Shown piece by piece: positions 44,762 through 54,188 of a stretch of 64,000 bases of DNA. The stretch's first letter is position 1; the number at the start of each line of letters is the position of its first letter. Source of the stretch: CAWCQC01 sp963819905 (GTDB taxonomy: Bacteria > Actinomycetota > Thermoleophilia > Gaiellales > Gaiellaceae); assembly GCA_963819905.1 (NCBI GenBank), contig CAWFXP010000010.1, positions 124,001-188,000 of the forward strand, given 5' to 3'. The notes below the pieces were generated by a model. The model searched no databases and was not told the DNA's origin. It saw only the letters and a list, made by a program, of their open reading frames with translations. The translations under genes were made by a program, and so were the position numbers.

Positions 44762-45456
44762 TTCTTCGCCGCCGCCCTCCTCGGCTTGGCTGCGCGCTTC
44801 TTCGCCGGCGTGCGCTTCGCGGCCGGCTTCGACGCGGTCTTCCGCTTGAGCGCCGCCACCACGTCCTTGGTGGGAACCCGCTCGGCGATGTTCGTCAGCG
44901 CGTAGTCGAGGGCCGCGCTCTGCCAGTCGTCGTTGATCGTCGACGTCGCGTCGGTGACGACGATCGCCCGGTAGCCGGCGTCGGCGGCGTGGCGCGCGGT
45001 GTGCTCGATCGAGAAGTTCGTCCACGCGCCGGTGATGACGACGGTCTCGACGCCGAGCCCCTTGAGGAGCGTCTCGAGGTTCGTGTCGTGGAACGCGTTC
45101 ATCCGCATCTTCTCGACGACGAGGTCGCCTCGCTTCGGCTCGAGCCCCGCCACCGGCGCGGCGCCCCACGACCCGCGCACGACGGCGCCTCCGGCGACGG
45201 CCTGGAAGAGCGGCGCGTTCAGCTTCAAGCCCGGCGCGCCCTTGTCGACCACGTACCAGACGTGGATCACGGGCATGCCGGCGGCGCGCGCGGCGGCGGC
45301 GATCGCCTTCGCGTGGGCGACCACCTTCTGGCTCTGCGCGTGCTCGGCGGGGCCGGGGCCGTCGCTCGCGGTGAACGCCCCACCGGGCATGATCACGTCG
45401 TTCTGGAGGTCCTGGACGATCAGGGCCGACTTCTTCGGGTCGAGGCTCAGGGCCAT
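44758..45456 (-). CDS. isochorismatase-like protein with Cys-to-Ser change and Lys-rich tail
   Basis: This 232-residue protein has the isochorismatase-like hydrolase fold. The Asp of VQDLQND (D16) and the Lys of VVEK (K116) of the usual triad are present, but the Cys expected in the TNxCVExTARxA segment is Ser149 (TNFSIEHTARHA). True isochorismatases also lack that Cys; cysteine amidases need it. Residues 204-232 form a tail with 14 Lys or Arg among Ala and Pro, like histone H1 tails, which is not normal for this family. ATG 45456 has AAGGAG upstream. Its place between a lactonase and a dehydrogenase gives no clear substrate. It is a poor candidate for maleamate amidase NicF. Confidence 0.82.
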   Translation of the reverse strand: MALSLDPKKSALIVQDLQNDVIMPGGAFTASDGPGPAEHAQSQKVVAHAKAIAAAARAAGMPVIHVWYVVDKGAPGLKLNAPLFQAVAGGAVVRGSWGAAPVAGLEPKRGDLVVEKMRMNAFHDTNLETLLKGLGVETVVITGAWTNFSIEHTARHAADAGYRAIVVTDATSTINDDWQSAALDYALTNIAERVPTKDVVAALKRKTASKPAAKRTPAKKRAAKPRRAAAKK

Positions 45457-45482
45457 GGCGTTCTCCTTGCTTCAGGGGTCGG

Positions 45483-46405
45483 TTAGCGCATGTACCCGAC
45501 GGGGTTGCCGCGTACCTTCGTCCGGAACCGGTAGAGGGACGTCGAGGCCGGGACGTAGAGGACGTCCCAGTCGGGGCCGCCCCAGTTCAGGTTGCCGGTG
45601 TGCTCGGGCACCTCGACGGTGCCGAGGTGCTCCCCGTCGGGCGAGACGACCCAGACTCCTCCCGGGCCGGTGACCCAGACGTTCCCCTGCTCGTCGCACT
45701 TCATCCCGTCGCAGATGCCGGCGTCGAAGTCGTCGGGCGAGCCGATCCCGTCGAGGATGACCTCGCCGCCCGAGATCGTCCCGTCGGCGCTCACGGAGTA
45801 GCGGCGGATGTGCAGGATCCCGGAGTCGTTCACGTAGAGCGTCGACTCGTCGGGCGAGAAGCAGAGCCCGTTCGGCTGGTCGAAGTCGTCCGCCAGGCGC
45901 TGGAGCTCGCCTCCTCCGGCCGGGATCCGGTACACGCCCTGGACGTCGGTTCCTGGCGCTCCCTCGGGTTGCCGAAGACGTCCATCCGCCCGTAGGTCGG
46001 GTCTGAGAAGTAGATCGACCCGTCCGAGTTGACCACGACGTCGTTCGGTGAGTTGAGCTCCTCCTCGCCGTAGTGCGAGGCGATCACCTCACGGCTTGCC
46101 TCCGTGCCGTCCGGGTTGAGGACCGCACGCACCACGTGGCTCGTCCAGTGCTCGCAGACGATCAGGTTCAGGTCGTCGTCGAGCGTCATGCCGTTGCACT
46201 TGTTCGCCGGCTTCATGACCTCGACGATCCCGTCGGCTTCGCTCCACTTCCTGCGGACGTCCCCGGGCATGTCGCTGAAGAGCAGGTACCCGTCCGGGTG
46301 CCAGATCGGGCCTTCGGTGAACGTGAAGCCGGTCGCGAGCTTCTCGACCTCGACGCTCGAGGCGACGAGGTCGTACACCTTCGGGTTGTTGGCGAGAACG
46401 CCCAT
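45483..46405 (-). CDS. SMP-30/gluconolactonase-like beta-propeller (frameshifted)
   Basis: ATG 46405 starts MGVLANNPKVYDLVASSVEV, then FTFTEGPIWHPDGYLLFSDM with the metal-binding Glu, MTLDDDLNLIVCEHW and LNSPNDVVVNSDGSIYFSDP with the Asn and Asp ligands. Near 45945-45955 the frame breaks; the second half resumes GVYRIPAGGGELQRLADDFD, QPNGLCFSPDESTLYVNDSG and DGMKCDEQGNVWVTGPGGVW, with the later Asn/Asp ligands. Joined it has about 307 residues, the family length. Such enzymes hydrolyse sugar lactones with a divalent metal. It is first in the four-gene run that ends with the SIS protein. Confidence 0.85.
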
Positions 46406-46512
46406 CGTGCGCGAGCTCCTTTCGGCGTGTACGAGCGCGCAGAAGCCTATCGCCGCTCCGGCGCAGACGCGGTCTGTTCGAGCTCGCCGCGCGCCAGGCT
46501 CTCGTGTCCGCG

Positions 46513-47499
46513 CTAGACGGCGATAACGACCTTGCCTCTGGTGTGGTGGCCGAGCATGTGGGCGACGGCGTTCGCGGTCTCACCGAGCGGGTAGACCCTG
46601 TCGATGACCACCTTCACCGCGCCGGACTCGAGCAGTGCGGCGAGCGCCTCCAGGTTCTCGCGGTCCACCGTACAGGCGACGAACTGCACGTTGGTCGACC
46701 CCTTGCCCATGACTGCCGCCCCCGCCATCCTCAGCAAGCCCGCGAACAGACCACCCGCGTTCCCGACGCTGTTCGGAAGAAACGTCCCGGAGGGGCTCAG
46801 CACGCGGGCCGTCACCGAGGGCCGGTGGTTCATCACGTTGTCGAGGACGACGTCGTAGCGCCGCTCGCCACGAGTGAAGTCTTCCAGCCTGTAGTCGACG
46901 ACGTGGTCAGCACCGAGGGACCGGACCAGCTCGACGTTCCTGGTGCTGCAAACGGCCGTGACTTCCGCACCGCGCGCCTTGGCGATCTGCACCGCAAACG
47001 TTCCGACGCCTCCCGACGCCCCATTGATCAGGATTCGAGTCCCGTTTCCGACACTCGCCTCGCGCATCGCGATCAGAGCGGTAAGACCCGACATGACGGA
47101 TGCTGCAGCCTCTTCGAAGCTGAGCCCGGCCGGCTTTTCGATGAGCTGGGAGGCCGACGCTACGGCGAGCTCCGCGAACGTACCCGGCGTGGCGAGCGTG
47201 TCGGCCCAGGATGACCCGAACACCTCGTCTCCGGGCCCGAGGCCGCTGACGTTCTTGCCCACGGCCTCCACGACTCCGGCGACATCGGTTCCCCGCACCG
47301 GCGTGTGTGGCCCCCGGAGCCCGAATCTCAGCCGGAGGACGTACGGCTCTCCGGTCACCGTGATCCAGTCCGGCGTGTTCACGCTGGTCGCCCGCACCCG
47401 GATCAGAACCTCGTCCTCGCCGACCGGCGGTACGTCGATGTCCTGCAGCTCGAGCACCCGCTCCGGCGCGCCGTATCGCTTCTGGACGATTGCCTTCAT
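46513..47499 (-). CDS. NAD(P)-dependent quinone oxidoreductase-like MDR enzyme
   Basis: This 328-residue zinc-free medium-chain reductase begins MKAIVQKRYGAPERVLELQD. It shows VNTPDWITVTGEPYVLRLRF, RGTDVAGVVEAVGKNVSGLG, the NADPH fold ILINGASGGVGTFAVQIAKA and a closing HHTRGKVVIAV. No zinc-binding cysteine set is present. This group includes quinone and enone reductases and reticulon-4-interacting-protein-like enzymes. It is separated by 107 bases from the lactonase gene and may not be part of that operon. The substrate is unknown. Confidence 0.9.
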   Translation of the reverse strand: MKAIVQKRYGAPERVLELQDIDVPPVGEDEVLIRVRATSVNTPDWITVTGEPYVLRLRFGLRGPHTPVRGTDVAGVVEAVGKNVSGLGPGDEVFGSSWADTLATPGTFAELAVASASQLIEKPAGLSFEEAAASVMSGLTALIAMREASVGNGTRILINGASGGVGTFAVQIAKARGAEVTAVCSTRNVELVRSLGADHVVDYRLEDFTRGERRYDVVLDNVMNHRPSVTARVLSPSGTFLPNSVGNAGGLFAGLLRMAGAAVMGKGSTNVQFVACTVDRENLEALAALLESGAVKVVIDRVYPLGETANAVAHMLGHHTRGKVVIAV

Positions 47500-47708
47500 C
47501 CACCCCGTAGCTTGCCGTAATGAGCTGTCCCGGGGATCGAGGCTCGAACCGCGCTCGTAGTACTCGCCCTATGGCAGGATCGGCAGCGAATCGCTCTCGA
47601 ATGTGATCACCCGCCCGATGCCGGTCTTGTGAACCTCCACGGAGGCCGCGGCGGGGCCGCCGGGCTATCCTGGGGGATCGACCCGAGCAGCCTCAGGGAG
47701 GGATCCTC

Positions 47709-49244
<1,536 letters not shown>

Positions 49245-49255
49245 CGCACCGATCA

Positions 49256-49368
49256 GTAGGGGCCGGACAGGTCCGGCCCCTACACCACCCCTACCTCACG
49301 CCCTTGAACCGGTAAGGGCACCCCTACCGCACGCCCCGTGGACCGTAGGGGCCGGACCTGTCCGGCCC
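49256..49368. repeat. cluster of GTAGGGGCCGGAC palindromic repeats
   Basis: After mmsA the arm GTAGGGGCCGGAC (49256-49268) pairs with its complement at 49271-49283 across a two-base loop, a perfect 13-base-pair stem. The same arm recurs at 49345-49357 and pairs over nine bases with 49360-49368. Between them are two related units beginning CACCCCTACC, about 33 bases apart, which fold on GTAGGGG/CCCCTAC or AAGGG/CCCTT arms. This looks like a small REP-like repeat cluster that may also stop transcription from mmsA. No T-run is present. Confidence 0.75.
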
Positions 49369-49408
49369 GACCCGGTCGCGGCGGCACGCTCCCGTACCCT
49401 GTCGGGCC

Positions 49409-50713
49409 GTGTCCGAGGACAACCGGGACCCGCAGGAAACCACCCGGATCGGCCCCACGCCGCCCGTCCCCGAGCCGGGCGCCTCGCGGCTCCGGCTGCT
49501 CGCGATCGACATCCGGCCGCTGCGCCGTCACCGCGACTTCCGGCTGCTCTTCGCCGGCCAGTCGGTCTCGTTCCTCGGCTCGATGGTCACCTTCGTGGCC
49601 ATCCCGTTCCAGGTGTACGAGCTCACGGGCTCGACGCTCGCGGTGGGGCTTCTCGCGGCCGCCGAGCTGGTTCCGATCCTCGCCGCCGCCCTCCTCGGTG
49701 GTGCGCTCGCGGATGCGTACGACCGGCGGCGCATCGTCTTCCTGAGCGAGGCGGGGCTGATGGTGTGCGCCGCGGCGCTGCTCGTCAACTCGCTCGTGGG
49801 CGAGCCGAGAGCCTGGGTGCTGTTCGTCGTCGCCGCGGCCATGGCGGGGCTCGACAGCATCCATCGGCCGGCGCTCGAGGCGATGGCCCCGCGCCTCGTC
49901 GACCGGGACGAGCTGGCCGCGGAGGCGGCGCTCTCGAGCTTCCGCATGAACGTCGGAATGCTGGTGGGGCCGGCGTTCGCCGGAATCCTGATCGCCGTCG
50001 CCGGCCTGCCCGCGACGTACGGCTTCGACATCGCGACGTACGCGGTGTCGCTCGGCCTGCTCGGGCTCATGCGTGCGATGCCCCCGCCCGAGGAGGCGGT
50101 GCGGCCGAGCCTGGCCGGAATCGTCGAAGGGTTCCGGTACGCGGCGGGGCGCCCGGTGCTGATCGGGACGTACGTCGTCGACATCGTCGCGATGGTGTTC
50201 GGCATGTCCGAGGCGCTGTTCCCCGCGTTCGCAGACGAGTTCGGCGGGCCGGCGGTGCTCGGCTTCCTGTACGCGGCGCCCGCCGTCGGGTCACTGCTGG
50301 CGACGTTGACGAGCGGCTGGACCGGGCGTGTCCACCGCCACGGGCTGGCCGTCATCCTCGCGGCGACCGGTTGGGGCGCCGCCGTCACGGCGTTCGGCTT
50401 CGCTCCCGGGCTGGCGGTCGCTCTCGTCTGCCTGGCCCTGGCGGGTGCGTCCGACATGATCAGCGGTATCTTCCGGAGCACGATCTGGAACCAGACGATT
50501 CCCGACCACCTGCGCGGCCGCCTCGCAGGTATCGAGCTCATCAGCTACTCGACGGGGCCGCTTCTCGGGAACATCGAGTCGGGCGCCGTCGCGGCAGGCT
50601 TCGGCGTTCGTGCGTCGGCCGTCTCCGGGGGCATCCTCTGCATGCTCGGGGTGGGCGCTGCGGCCGCGGCGCTGCCGCGCTTCCGCCGCTACGACTCGCG
50701 GAGCGGCGAGTGA
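49409..50713 (+). CDS. MFS transporter
   Basis: This 434-residue major facilitator protein has about twelve hydrophobic segments. The N-terminus has RHRDFRLLFAGQSVSFLGSM and LLGGALADAYDRRRIVFLSE, the motif-A loop; the second half shows WTGRVHRHGLAVILAATGWG and FGFAPGLAVALVCLALAGAS, and FRSTIWNQTIPDHLRGRLAG, as in enterobactin-exporter (EntS)-like members. GTG 49409 follows TACCCT (49395-49400), a possible -10 box, so the message may be leaderless. Its stop overlaps the MaoC-like start as GTGA. Export of a small hydrophobic molecule is likely; the substrate is unknown. Confidence 0.92.
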   Translation: MSEDNRDPQETTRIGPTPPVPEPGASRLRLLAIDIRPLRRHRDFRLLFAGQSVSFLGSMVTFVAIPFQVYELTGSTLAVGLLAAAELVPILAAALLGGALADAYDRRRIVFLSEAGLMVCAAALLVNSLVGEPRAWVLFVVAAAMAGLDSIHRPALEAMAPRLVDRDELAAEAALSSFRMNVGMLVGPAFAGILIAVAGLPATYGFDIATYAVSLGLLGLMRAMPPPEEAVRPSLAGIVEGFRYAAGRPVLIGTYVVDIVAMVFGMSEALFPAFADEFGGPAVLGFLYAAPAVGSLLATLTSGWTGRVHRHGLAVILAATGWGAAVTAFGFAPGLAVALVCLALAGASDMISGIFRSTIWNQTIPDHLRGRLAGIELISYSTGPLLGNIESGAVAAGFGVRASAVSGGILCMLGVGAAAAALPRFRRYDSRSGE

Positions 50714-51165
50714 GCCCCGCCGCGATCCGTCTCGCCGACCTGCCCGGGCTCGCCGGCGCCGACCTCGGGACGTCGAGCTGGCTCGAGATCGCGCAGGATC
50801 GGATCGACGCCTTCGCCGACACGACGGAGGATCACCAGTGGATCCACGTCGATCGCGAGCGCGCGGCGGCCGGGCCGCTCGGCGGCACGATCGCGCACGG
50901 CATGCTCACGATCTCGCTCGCGGTCGGCCGCCTGCTGGACGAGCTTCTGGTGGTGGAGGACGCCGAGGTCGTCCTCAACTACGGTCTCGACCGCGTCCGC
51001 TTTCCGGCGCCCGTTCCGGCCGGGTCCCGTGTGAGGCTGCACGCTTCGGTGACCGGCGTCGAGGAGCGTCCCGCCGGGCTCAGGGTGACGGTCGCCCTCA
51101 CCGTCGAGGCCGAGGGCTCGGACAAGCCCTGCTGCGTGGCCGAGGAGATCATGCTCTACCGGTGA
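50710..51165 (+). CDS. MaoC/hot-dog-fold dehydratase-like protein
   Basis: This 151-residue protein is a single hot-dog domain. ADLPGLAGADLGTSSWLEIA, DRIDAFADTTEDHQWIHVDR with the catalytic Asp and His, and GPLGGTIAHGMLTISLAVGR form the hydratase-2 motif of MaoC proteins such as R-specific enoyl-CoA hydratases. GTG 50710 overlaps the transporter stop as GTGA. It converges with the GNAT gene by a ten-base overlap. It probably hydrates an enoyl thioester, but the coupled transporter gives no clue to a pathway. Confidence 0.88.
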   Translation: MSPAAIRLADLPGLAGADLGTSSWLEIAQDRIDAFADTTEDHQWIHVDRERAAAGPLGGTIAHGMLTISLAVGRLLDELLVVEDAEVVLNYGLDRVRFPAPVPAGSRVRLHASVTGVEERPAGLRVTVALTVEAEGSDKPCCVAEEIMLYR

Positions 51166-52124
51166 GCGGCCGGGCGGAGCTCCTTCTCCCAGGTCGTGAA
51201 GCGGGGATACGCGGTCATGCCGACGCGCTCGTAGAGGCGCGTCGCCCCGGTCAGCGAGTCGGCATCGACGTGGAGGTCACAGCCTCTCTTACCGCGCTCG
51301 TGGAGCCGACAGAACGCGGAGCGCAGAAGCGCCTCGCCGATCCCGCGCCGCCGGTACTCGGGCCGCACGCCGAGCAGCATGACGTGTCCGAGCGAGCTCT
51401 TCTCGTCCGACTCGGGCACGGCGCCGACGTAGCCGGCGAGCGTCGGTCCGTCCCAGGCGAGAGCCCAGAGGTCCGGATCGAACTCCGGCGCTGCGAAGAC
51501 ATGGTGGTGGAAGTCCTCGTACGTCGGCGTCTCCTCGCCCCAGTGATCCGCGAAGGCGGCCAGATGGGTCTCGTGGACGGGCCGCTCGTCTGCCGCGCCG
51601 AAGCGGCGGACGTCGATGCCCGGCAGGCGTGCCGGCAGCCCCGGCGCCTCGTCGAACTCGATCCGCATCAGCTGGAACTGTCTGACCTCCCGGTAGCCGC
51701 TCGATGTGAACAGCGCGCGTGAGCGGGGCTCTCCGGCGAAGGCGCCGGCGTGGATCACCACCCGGCGCCCGGGCGGAGCCAGCTCGACGAACCGCCGCGC
51801 CCGTCGCTCGTTCTCGGCGGCGATCGCCGCGCCGATCCCCTGCCCGTGGAACGGCAGGCCGACGAACCCGATCGCGAACACGCTGACGAACGGGGGCTCC
51901 GCCGTCACGAATCGGCAGGCCGCCAGCCGGCCGTCCGGCGTCTCGACCACGGCGACGTCGTGCTCGCGATCGACGGACGGCGCAGTCCAGAACCGCAGCA
52001 GCCGCTCCTCGCTGAAGCTCGGGAACCCGACCAGGGCGAGAGACTCCTCCCTGGAGAGAGCTGCCGCGCCGGCGGCGTCCTCGTCGCGGGCGGGTCTCAG
52101 GCGGAACCCGGGCGGCAGGGTCAC
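51156..52124 (-). CDS. tandem GNAT acetyltransferase (mycothiol-synthase-like)
   Basis: This 322-residue protein has two GNAT folds. The N-terminal one has VSVFAIGFVGLPFHGQGIGA with the acetyl-CoA loop, and the C-terminal one VMLLGVRPEYRRRGIGEALL followed by GCDLHVDADSLTGATRLYER. The double layout is that of MshD (mycothiol synthase), but the match is too loose to name it. GTG 52124 gives the natural start. It follows the HpaB-like gene by 14 bases on the same strand and is probably the last gene of the TetR - HpaB - GNAT operon. It would acetylate a small amine or protein. Confidence 0.85.
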   Translation of the reverse strand: MTLPPGFRLRPARDEDAAGAAALSREESLALVGFPSFSEERLLRFWTAPSVDREHDVAVVETPDGRLAACRFVTAEPPFVSVFAIGFVGLPFHGQGIGAAIAAENERRARRFVELAPPGRRVVIHAGAFAGEPRSRALFTSSGYREVRQFQLMRIEFDEAPGLPARLPGIDVRRFGAADERPVHETHLAAFADHWGEETPTYEDFHHHVFAAPEFDPDLWALAWDGPTLAGYVGAVPESDEKSSLGHVMLLGVRPEYRRRGIGEALLRSAFCRLHERGKRGCDLHVDADSLTGATRLYERVGMTAYPRFTTWEKELRPAAHR

Positions 52125-52138
52125 CCGGGCAGTGTGCC

Positions 52139-53542
52139 TCAAAGGCCCGCGAGCTTCCTCGCGTAGGCGATCGCCGAGGTCGCGTCGTACGAGCGGGCGA
52201 TCATGAGCTTCTCGGCCTCGAGCGAGCCCTCCGCGTGGACCGCCAGGACGCTCTGGTAGCCGGCGTACTCCCGCGCGAGCAGGTCGCTCGCCAGGTTGAG
52301 GAGGGCGAGCCGATCGGCCGCCGGCGTCGCGCCCGCGAGGTACTTCTCGAGCACGGGCCGGATCTCGTCCGAGCGCCAGTCCTGGCCGGCCGGGCCGGTG
52401 ACGAGGAGGCCGCCGGCGATGTCGATCACGTGCTCGGCAGCCTTGTGGTAGTCGCGGGCGAACGTCCACTTGGCGATGTTCGTCGTCATCGGATCCGGAT
52501 AGGCAAGCCCGGTCGCGTCGTCGGTACGGCAGCGGTCGGCCGCGAGGTGCGTCAGCCCGCGCACCGTCTCCGCGTACCCGATGAGCGCGACCAGCTTGTC
52601 CCGGACGTGCGACGCGCGCGTGATCCCGTTCGCTTCGGCGAGACACGCCGCCAGGCCGACGAACGCGTCGACGAGCGGCAGCTTGTACGAGACCGCGGTG
52701 AAGCGGTGGTACTCCACGAACGTCAGGGCGAGCCGGCCGGCGCGCTGCGTGTCGCCGTCGAGGAACACGCGCTCCCAGGGGACGAAGACGTCGTCGAACA
52801 CCGTCAGCGTCTCGATCATCCGATGCCTCGACGAAACCGGTCGCGTCCAGGGGTCGGCGTCCGAGTGGAGGAAGTCCGAGCAGTAGAGCTTCACGCCGGG
52901 CGTGGCGACGGGCACGGCGAACGCAACCGCCCAGTCCTCTTCTCCCGCCGCGAGAGCCCTCGTCGGGATGACGATCACCTCGTCGACGTTGGGCGTGCAG
53001 GACGTGTGCACCTTCGCGCCGCGGACGACGATGCCATCGGACCGCCGTTCGACCACCCGGACGTAGAGATCGGGATCGGCCTGCCCCGACGGCCCCTGCG
53101 AGCGGTCGCCCTTGACGTCCGTCTGCGCCGTCGCGAGCGCGAGGTCGCTCTCGCGGCAGTGCCGGAAGTACGCGGCAACCCTTTCGTGCGCCTCGGTGCC
53201 GTGCGTGACGCGGTGGAGCGCGAACAGCGCATCCGTCCCGATTTCCTTGACAAGGATCACGAGCGTGCCAGCGAACGCGGTTGCCTGCTCGATCAGCGCC
53301 GAGCGCCTGCGGAGGTCGCCCGCGTCGCGCGGCAGCCGGTAGTACGCCGAGGAGCCGTCGTCGACCGCGAGCTCGCGGTTGGCGGGGGCTTCGGCAAAGG
53401 CGAAGTCGAGCGAGGCGTGCCGCGCGGCGATGCCGAGCTCGGGGTGATCGACGACGTCGTCCACCCGCTCGCCGCGGTAGTACACCTCGCGTCCGTCTCG
53501 CAGGCCGTCGAGGAACTCCTGCGGCGTGCGCAGCGAAGACAC
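52139..53542 (-). CDS. HpaB-family flavin-dependent monooxygenase (third copy)
   Basis: This 467-residue member of the 4-hydroxyphenylacetate 3-hydroxylase family shows TPQEFLDGLRDGREVYYRGE, YFRHCRESDLALATAQTDVK, GDRSQGPSGQADPDLYVRVV, GAKVHTSCTPNVDEVIVIPT, VFDDVFVPWERVFLDGDTQR and AGGLLVTGPAGQDWRSDEIR. GTG 53542 starts three bases after the TetR stop. The cysteines needed for the Fe-S cluster of 4-hydroxybutyryl-CoA dehydratase, a member of the same fold, are not in place, so a flavin-dependent hydroxylase is favoured. Its expression is probably controlled by the TetR protein. No flavin reductase is adjacent. Confidence 0.88.
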   Translation of the reverse strand: MSSLRTPQEFLDGLRDGREVYYRGERVDDVVDHPELGIAARHASLDFAFAEAPANRELAVDDGSSAYYRLPRDAGDLRRRSALIEQATAFAGTLVILVKEIGTDALFALHRVTHGTEAHERVAAYFRHCRESDLALATAQTDVKGDRSQGPSGQADPDLYVRVVERRSDGIVVRGAKVHTSCTPNVDEVIVIPTRALAAGEEDWAVAFAVPVATPGVKLYCSDFLHSDADPWTRPVSSRHRMIETLTVFDDVFVPWERVFLDGDTQRAGRLALTFVEYHRFTAVSYKLPLVDAFVGLAACLAEANGITRASHVRDKLVALIGYAETVRGLTHLAADRCRTDDATGLAYPDPMTTNIAKWTFARDYHKAAEHVIDIAGGLLVTGPAGQDWRSDEIRPVLEKYLAGATPAADRLALLNLASDLLAREYAGYQSVLAVHAEGSLEAEKLMIARSYDATSAIAYARKLAGL

Positions 53543-53545
53543 CGT

Positions 53546-54127
53546 CTACCTCCCTCGTAGTCCGTTGCAGAGCAGGTCGTGGAAGAAGCCCGCGACCTCG
53601 TCGCTCGCGAGCGGCCCGTCGGACCGGTACCACCGGTAGGCCCAGTTGCACATGCCGAAGACGGCGAGGGTCGTCAGGCGTGGGTCGACCGGCCGGAACT
53701 CGCCGCTCGCGACGCCGCCCGCGACGACGTCCTCGACCATCTGGCGGTAGTCGTCTCGCTTCGCCTCGATCGTCTCCCGCTGCTCGTCCGAGAGCTCACG
53801 GTGGTGCTCGAAGAACACCCGGACGTGACCGCGATGCGTACGCATCAGGTCGAGCAGGTCGACCATCACGGCCAGCAGGGCTTCCGCGGCCGGGGAGGCG
53901 GGGCGTCGCCGGTGCTTCTCGATCAGGAGGTCGATGAACTCCTCGTGGATCGAGAACAGGATCTCGTCCTTCCCCGAGAAGTAGTGATAGAGCGTCGGCT
54001 TGCGGATTCCCGAGGCCTCGGCGACCGCCGCCACGTTCGTGGCGTGGTAGCCCGTGCGGTCGAACAGGTCGGCGGCCCGCGAGACGACCTCGCGGCGCCT
54101 AGCGTCGGCGTTGACACGGGGCGGCAT
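53546..54127 (-). CDS. TetR/AcrR family transcriptional regulator
   Basis: This 193-residue repressor has the N-terminal helix-turn-helix RREVVSRAADLFDRTGYHAT then VAAVAEASGIRKPTLYHYFS, and an all-helical ligand domain with FFEHHRELSDEQRETIEAKR and LAVFGMCNWAYRWYR typical of acyl-CoA- or aromatic-responsive members. ATG 54127 lies just after a strong overlapping promoter and operator. It is first in an operon with HpaB-like and GNAT genes and divergent from a metallo-hydrolase and SDR operon, so it probably represses both and itself until an inducer binds. The inducer is unknown. Confidence 0.92.
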   Translation of the reverse strand: MPPRVNADARRREVVSRAADLFDRTGYHATNVAAVAEASGIRKPTLYHYFSGKDEILFSIHEEFIDLLIEKHRRRPASPAAEALLAVMVDLLDLMRTHRGHVRVFFEHHRELSDEQRETIEAKRDDYRQMVEDVVAGGVASGEFRPVDPRLTTLAVFGMCNWAYRWYRSDGPLASDEVAGFFHDLLCNGLRGR

Positions 54128-54140
54128 CGTCCCATAGTAT
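54111..54140 (+). promoter_or_regulatory. divergent promoter of the metallo-hydrolase/SDR operon
   Basis: A perfect plus-strand -35 box TTGACA (54111-54116, inside the tetR coding start) is followed by 18 bases and TAGTAT (54135-54140). The start point would fall near 54147, inside the palindrome, so the operator would also shut this promoter. About 40 bases of leader then reach the AAAGGAG ribosome site of the hydrolase gene at 54189. Confidence 0.6.
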
Positions 54141-54162
54141 CGACCGACTGGTCGGTCGACAA
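54134..54162 (-). promoter_or_regulatory. promoter of tetR operon, with operator in its spacer
   Basis: On the minus strand TTGTCG (54162-54157) and TACTAT (54139-54134) are separated by exactly 17 bases. That spacer is filled by 17 bases of the 20-base palindrome at 54140-54159. Transcription would begin near the ATG at 54127, giving a leaderless tetR message. A repressor bound there should block RNA polymerase directly. Confidence 0.6.
54140..54159. promoter_or_regulatory. TetR operator palindrome
   Basis: TCGACCGAC (54140-54148) and GTCGGTCGA (54151-54159) form a perfect nine-base inverted repeat around TG. CCGACC/GGTCGG half-sites of this kind are common operators of TetR-family regulators of fatty acid and aromatic catabolism. 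Its position overlaps both divergent promoters. Confidence 0.82.
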
Positions 54163-54188
54163 CTTGGGTCGGCGAAAGGAGTCGTTCA

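Noticed and set aside
44758..45456. NicF maleamate amidase
   Set aside because: Maleamate amidases need the catalytic Cys, which is Ser here, and the neighbours are sugar-type genes.
36098..46405. Programmed ribosomal frameshifting
   Set aside because: No slippery heptamer with a downstream structure is evident at the breaks, and the affected families are not known for it; single-base assembly errors are simpler.
47500..47708. tRNA or small RNA between quinone reductase and mmsA
   Set aside because: No cloverleaf with a T-arm GTTC or acceptor stem pairing could be made; only a possible -10 box and ribosome site are present.
52139..53542. 4-hydroxybutyryl-CoA dehydratase (AbfD)
   Set aside because: Same fold, but the three cysteines and histidine that hold its Fe-S cluster are not in the expected places.
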